Positions 6,701 to 8,049 of a DNA stretch of 8,049 nt are shown here, one piece after another. The first letter of the stretch is position 1. Each line of letters opens with the position of its first letter. Source of the stretch: Microbacteriaceae bacterium (lineage in GTDB: Bacteria; Actinomycetota; Actinomycetes; Actinomycetales; Microbacteriaceae); contig JAHEAT010000032.1 of NCBI GenBank assembly GCA_024642605.1, positions 1 to 8,049 on the forward strand. Reading direction: 5' to 3'. The position numbers and the translations under genes are program-made. The notes under the pieces were generated by a model. The model did not search any database. It was not told where the DNA came from and was given only the letters and a program-made list of their open reading frames with translations.

Positions 6701-7152
6701 TCGACCAGGTCGACACCGTTGACTACCTATTCGGGCTTGAGCAGGGCAGAGAGCACGTTGTGCAGATCACCAAGGGAATTCGCCTTTACGTGGGTCTCGA
6801 AGCGATTGGAACCCCAGATGCCAAGGGATTCCGCACGGTAATGGCTACCCTCAACGGTCAACTTCGCCCAATCAACATCCGTGACCGCAAAATTGCGGCC
6901 GATGTGCCGGTGTCTGAGAAAGCTGACCCGAAAAACCTAAACCACGTTGCTGCACCGTTCCAAGGTGTGGTGACCATTCAGACGGTCGAAGGCGCGCATG
7001 TTGAAATCGGTCAGGCCGTGGCAACCATCGAAGCTATGAAGATGGAAGCCACGATTACCGCGAGCAGTGCTGGTGTGGTGCGTCGAATCGCGATTGGCAA
7101 AACCCAGAGCGTTGATGCCGGAGATTTGCTACTGGTGGTTGAAGCCGAGTAA
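3745..7152 (+). CDS. pyc: Pyruvate carboxylase, single-chain biotin enzyme
   Basis: This 1135-residue enzyme carboxylates pyruvate to oxaloacetate using bicarbonate and ATP, the main anaplerotic step feeding the TCA cycle. The length matches actinobacterial Pyc (about 1130-1140). The biotin carboxylase domain (about 1-450) opens with KKILVANRGEIAIR, has the glycine-rich ATP loop at 162-169 (GGGGRGMR), QRRNQKVVE ending at E240, and the catalytic EMNPRIQVEHTV at 292-303. The carboxyltransferase domain (about 525-800) has DTTFRDAHQS at 533-542, the metal-site lysine K708 in AIKDMAG, and H737 and H739 in HLHTHDTAG. A conserved linker/allosteric region follows, including FESGLPGPTGRVYKHEIPGG. The C-terminal biotinyl domain (about 1060-1135) has EAMKM with biotin acceptor K1099. 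All key residues that I can check are present and no frameshift is seen. A biotin ligase must be encoded elsewhere. The cofactor supply and acetyl-CoA or aspartate control are expected from the family, not shown here. Confidence 0.98.
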   Translation: MFKKILVANRGEIAIRAFRAAYELGAATVAVFPYEDRNSSHRLKADEAYQIGTEGHPVRAYLDVDEIIRVAKESGADAIYPGYGFLSENPELARAAAENGITFIGPKADVLELAGNKVNAKSAAIAAGVPVLKSSQSSSDVTELVAQGNDIGFPLFVKAVAGGGGRGMRRVAEASLLPAALAEAMREADAAFGDARVFLEQAVLRPRHIEVQILADAEGNVVHLFERDCSVQRRNQKVVEIAPAPLLDEDLRQQLYKDAVAFAKQIGYSNAGTVEFLIDTVGPNAGKHVFIEMNPRIQVEHTVSEEITDIDLVQSQMRIASGESLPELGLSQANITMHGFAVQCRITTEDPAAGFRPDTGKITTYRSPGGAGIRLDGGTISAGSEVSPYFDSLLVKLIAKGKDFPTAVIRARRALAEFRIRGVSTNIAFLQAVMADPTFASGDLSTSFIDERPQLFTAAPSKDRGTKILTWLADVTVNQPYGPRNGRVSPSLKLPKLDLTVPAPAGSRQSLLELGPKAFAKKLRDQQQVAITDTTFRDAHQSLLATRVRGRDLVQVAPYVARLTPQLLSVEAWGGATYDVALRFLGEDPWERLAALRVAMPNLCIQMLLRGRNTVGYTPYPTEVTDAFVKEAAATGVDIFRIFDALNDVEQMRPAIEAVLRTETALAEVAICYTGNLLDPAEDLYTLDYYLALAEQIVAAGAHILAIKDMAGLLRPAAAAKLVKALRERFDLPVHLHTHDTAGGQLATLMAAIDAGVDAVDVASAPMAGTTSQPSASALVAALSNTDRDSGIPLDSVTALEPYWEDVRLVYSPFESGLPGPTGRVYKHEIPGGQLSNLRQQAIALGLGNQFERVEDMYAAANRILGRPTKVTPSSKVVGDLALHLVAVGADPDDFAENPQNYDVPDSVIGFMAGELGDLPGGWPEPFRTKVLQGKNPKFGLTKVADEDLAKLTSDDARLRRSTLNRLLFPGPTADFEKARENYGNLDQVDTVDYLFGLEQGREHVVQITKGIRLYVGLEAIGTPDAKGFRTVMATLNGQLRPINIRDRKIAADVPVSEKADPKNLNHVAAPFQGVVTIQTVEGAHVEIGQAVATIEAMKMEATITASSAGVVRRIAIGKTQSVDAGDLLLVVEAE

Positions 7153-7169
7153 ATCGACGCAGCCTCGGG

Positions 7170-7175
7170 TAGACT
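7170..7175 (+). promoter_or_regulatory. Candidate -10 element for the EspI-like ATPase gene
   Basis: TAGACT fits the TANNNT pattern within the 69-nt gap after pyc and is preceded by GG. It would give a leader of roughly 40 nt that includes the ribosome binding site GGGAG (7213-7217), 4 nt before ATG 7222. No matching -35 is visible at the usual spacing, and read-through from pyc is equally possible because no terminator hairpin is seen in the gap. Confidence 0.35.
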
Positions 7176-7221
7176 TTCGAGAGCAATTCATCTTTCGCTG
7201 TTCGACCAAATTGGGAGTGTC

Positions 7222-8049
7222 ATGGGCTTTATTGACAAAAACGAAGACGGTCTAGACAACGGCCAAACCGAAGCTAACGAAATCGAGCGCACTCATTCGC
7301 TCGCCGACTCGGCCGTCGATGCTGGCACCGTAGACGTGGCACCGGCAACGGCGAGTGTTGAGATCATCCGTGAAGAACGTGCCGTGATCGAAGCGCCAAT
7401 GGAGGCACAGCCCGTTTCGCGCCGCACCAACTACACCCGCCGTGACAGCCTGCGTGGCGAGGCATTCGACCAGCCAGAACCGGCAGCGATGCTTACTGCC
7501 GACCGACTAATCGACTCCACCAAGCGCAACCGCCCAGCCCCTGAGTCGGGCTTCAGACGCTTTCTATACTTTGTTTCACTCAAGACGATAAACCTCGGTG
7601 ACTCAGCCAAGGTGCGTGCTCGCAAGGCAATCGATGCCCGCATCGGTGCTTCGCTTGATGGCCGCGCGAAGTTTGTTCCGGTACTAACCCGTAAGGGTGG
7701 CGTAGGAAAAACCACCGTGACCACCCTCTTGGGTATGGCACTCTCGCTTTCGCGTGAAGACCGCGTAATTGCTATCGACGCAAACCCAGACCGCGGAACC
7801 CTGGCCGAGCGCGTGAGCAAGTCAACGCGCTTCACCGTTCGCGACGTGGTTAACCGCGCCGCAGCTATCGATGGTTTCACCGACTTTTCAACCATGGTTT
7901 CGAGAGACATAACGCGTCTCGACGTTTTGGCTTCAGACCCAGACCCAATGCTTTCAGAAGCCTTCGACGAAGGTGACTACAATGTCGTTGCCGACATGGC
8001 TGCCCGCTACTACTCGATCGTTCTAACCGACTGCGGTACGGGTATCGTG
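7222..8049 (+). CDS. MinD/ParA-like ATPase of the EspI type, 3' end missing
   Basis: The open frame runs 276 codons without a stop to the window edge, so only the N-terminal part is seen. Residues 1-100 are charged, rich in E, A and T, and probably disordered. Then come GFRRFLYFVSLKTINLGDSAKVR (117-139, the hydrophobic/basic pre-domain) and a Walker A at 158-165 (KGGVGKTT). Walker A' is at 181-194 (RVIAIDANPDRGTL), and RYYSIVLTDCGTG (262-274) holds the Walker B region. The NLG-x-S pre-domain, the DANPDRGTL motif and the Y-x-I-V-L-x-D-C-G-x-G motif resemble EspI (Rv3876) and related actinobacterial MinD-like proteins, some of which are linked to type VII secretion. No other secretion gene is in view, so that role is not established. 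The start has GGGAG 4 nt upstream. It follows pyc by 69 nt on the same strand. A shadow frame on the opposite strand at 7431-7910 is not a gene. Confidence 0.85.
   Translation, partial: MGFIDKNEDGLDNGQTEANEIERTHSLADSAVDAGTVDVAPATASVEIIREERAVIEAPMEAQPVSRRTNYTRRDSLRGEAFDQPEPAAMLTADRLIDSTKRNRPAPESGFRRFLYFVSLKTINLGDSAKVRARKAIDARIGASLDGRAKFVPVLTRKGGVGKTTVTTLLGMALSLSREDRVIAIDANPDRGTLAERVSKSTRFTVRDVVNRAAAIDGFTDFSTMVSRDITRLDVLASDPDPMLSEAFDEGDYNVVADMAARYYSIVLTDCGTGIV

Noticed and set aside
7431..7910. Minus-strand open frame of 159 codons near the right edge
   Set aside because: It is antisense to the EspI-like ATPase, whose plus-strand frame carries clear Walker motifs. The minus product is serine- and arginine-rich and has no recognised domain.
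1..8049. Possible novel defence, mobile or secretion system
   Set aside because: No repeats of CRISPR type, transposase, integrase, toxin-antitoxin pair, nuclease or phage gene could be found. Nearly all of the sequence is explained by housekeeping or regulatory genes with recognisable families.

Overview
The window reads as an ordinary, densely coding chromosomal segment of a free-living actinobacterium. The clearest signs are a GarA/OdhI-type FHA protein followed by two actinobacterial MerR regulators that resemble mycobacterial Rv1828 (FtsR) and Rv1830, then an orphan ParA, a full-length pyruvate carboxylase and the start of an EspI-like MinD ATPase. Moderate GC by eye, very short intergenic gaps and the absence of several genes usually found in this neighbourhood suggest a small-genome member of the Microbacteriaceae, perhaps a freshwater planktonic lineage. 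That placement is inference and was not tested by any search.

Layout. A tRNA-Pro(GGG) with encoded CCA lies at 27-103. A plus-strand cluster follows: a CDP-alcohol phosphatidyltransferase (159-782), GarA-like FHA protein (769-1197, overlapping the previous gene by 14 nt), FtsR-type MerR regulator (1200-1904) and Rv1830-type MerR regulator (1999-2544). A convergent minus-strand gene encodes an orphan ParA ATPase (3685 to 2576, GTG start). It is divergently transcribed, across a 59-nt gap, from pyc (3745-7152), a 1135-residue pyruvate carboxylase. A second Walker-type ATPase gene begins at 7222 and runs off the right edge.

How the genes may work together. The first cluster combines anionic phospholipid synthesis, a phosphorylation-controlled switch on 2-oxoglutarate metabolism and two regulators linked to cell division in relatives. 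The ParA and EspI-like ATPases are positioning or partitioning proteins. Pyruvate carboxylase refills oxaloacetate in the TCA cycle, the same node that GarA restrains. The region therefore links central carbon flux with envelope growth and division, although linkage alone does not prove co-regulation.

I see no mobile element, CRISPR array, phage gene or clearly new system. The most useful leads are a candidate leaderless promoter for the phosphatidyltransferase, a diverged phosphorylation motif in the GarA homologue, a symmetric -10-like element between parA and pyc, the compaction of a conserved locus, and the pairing of pyc with two partition-type ATPases.
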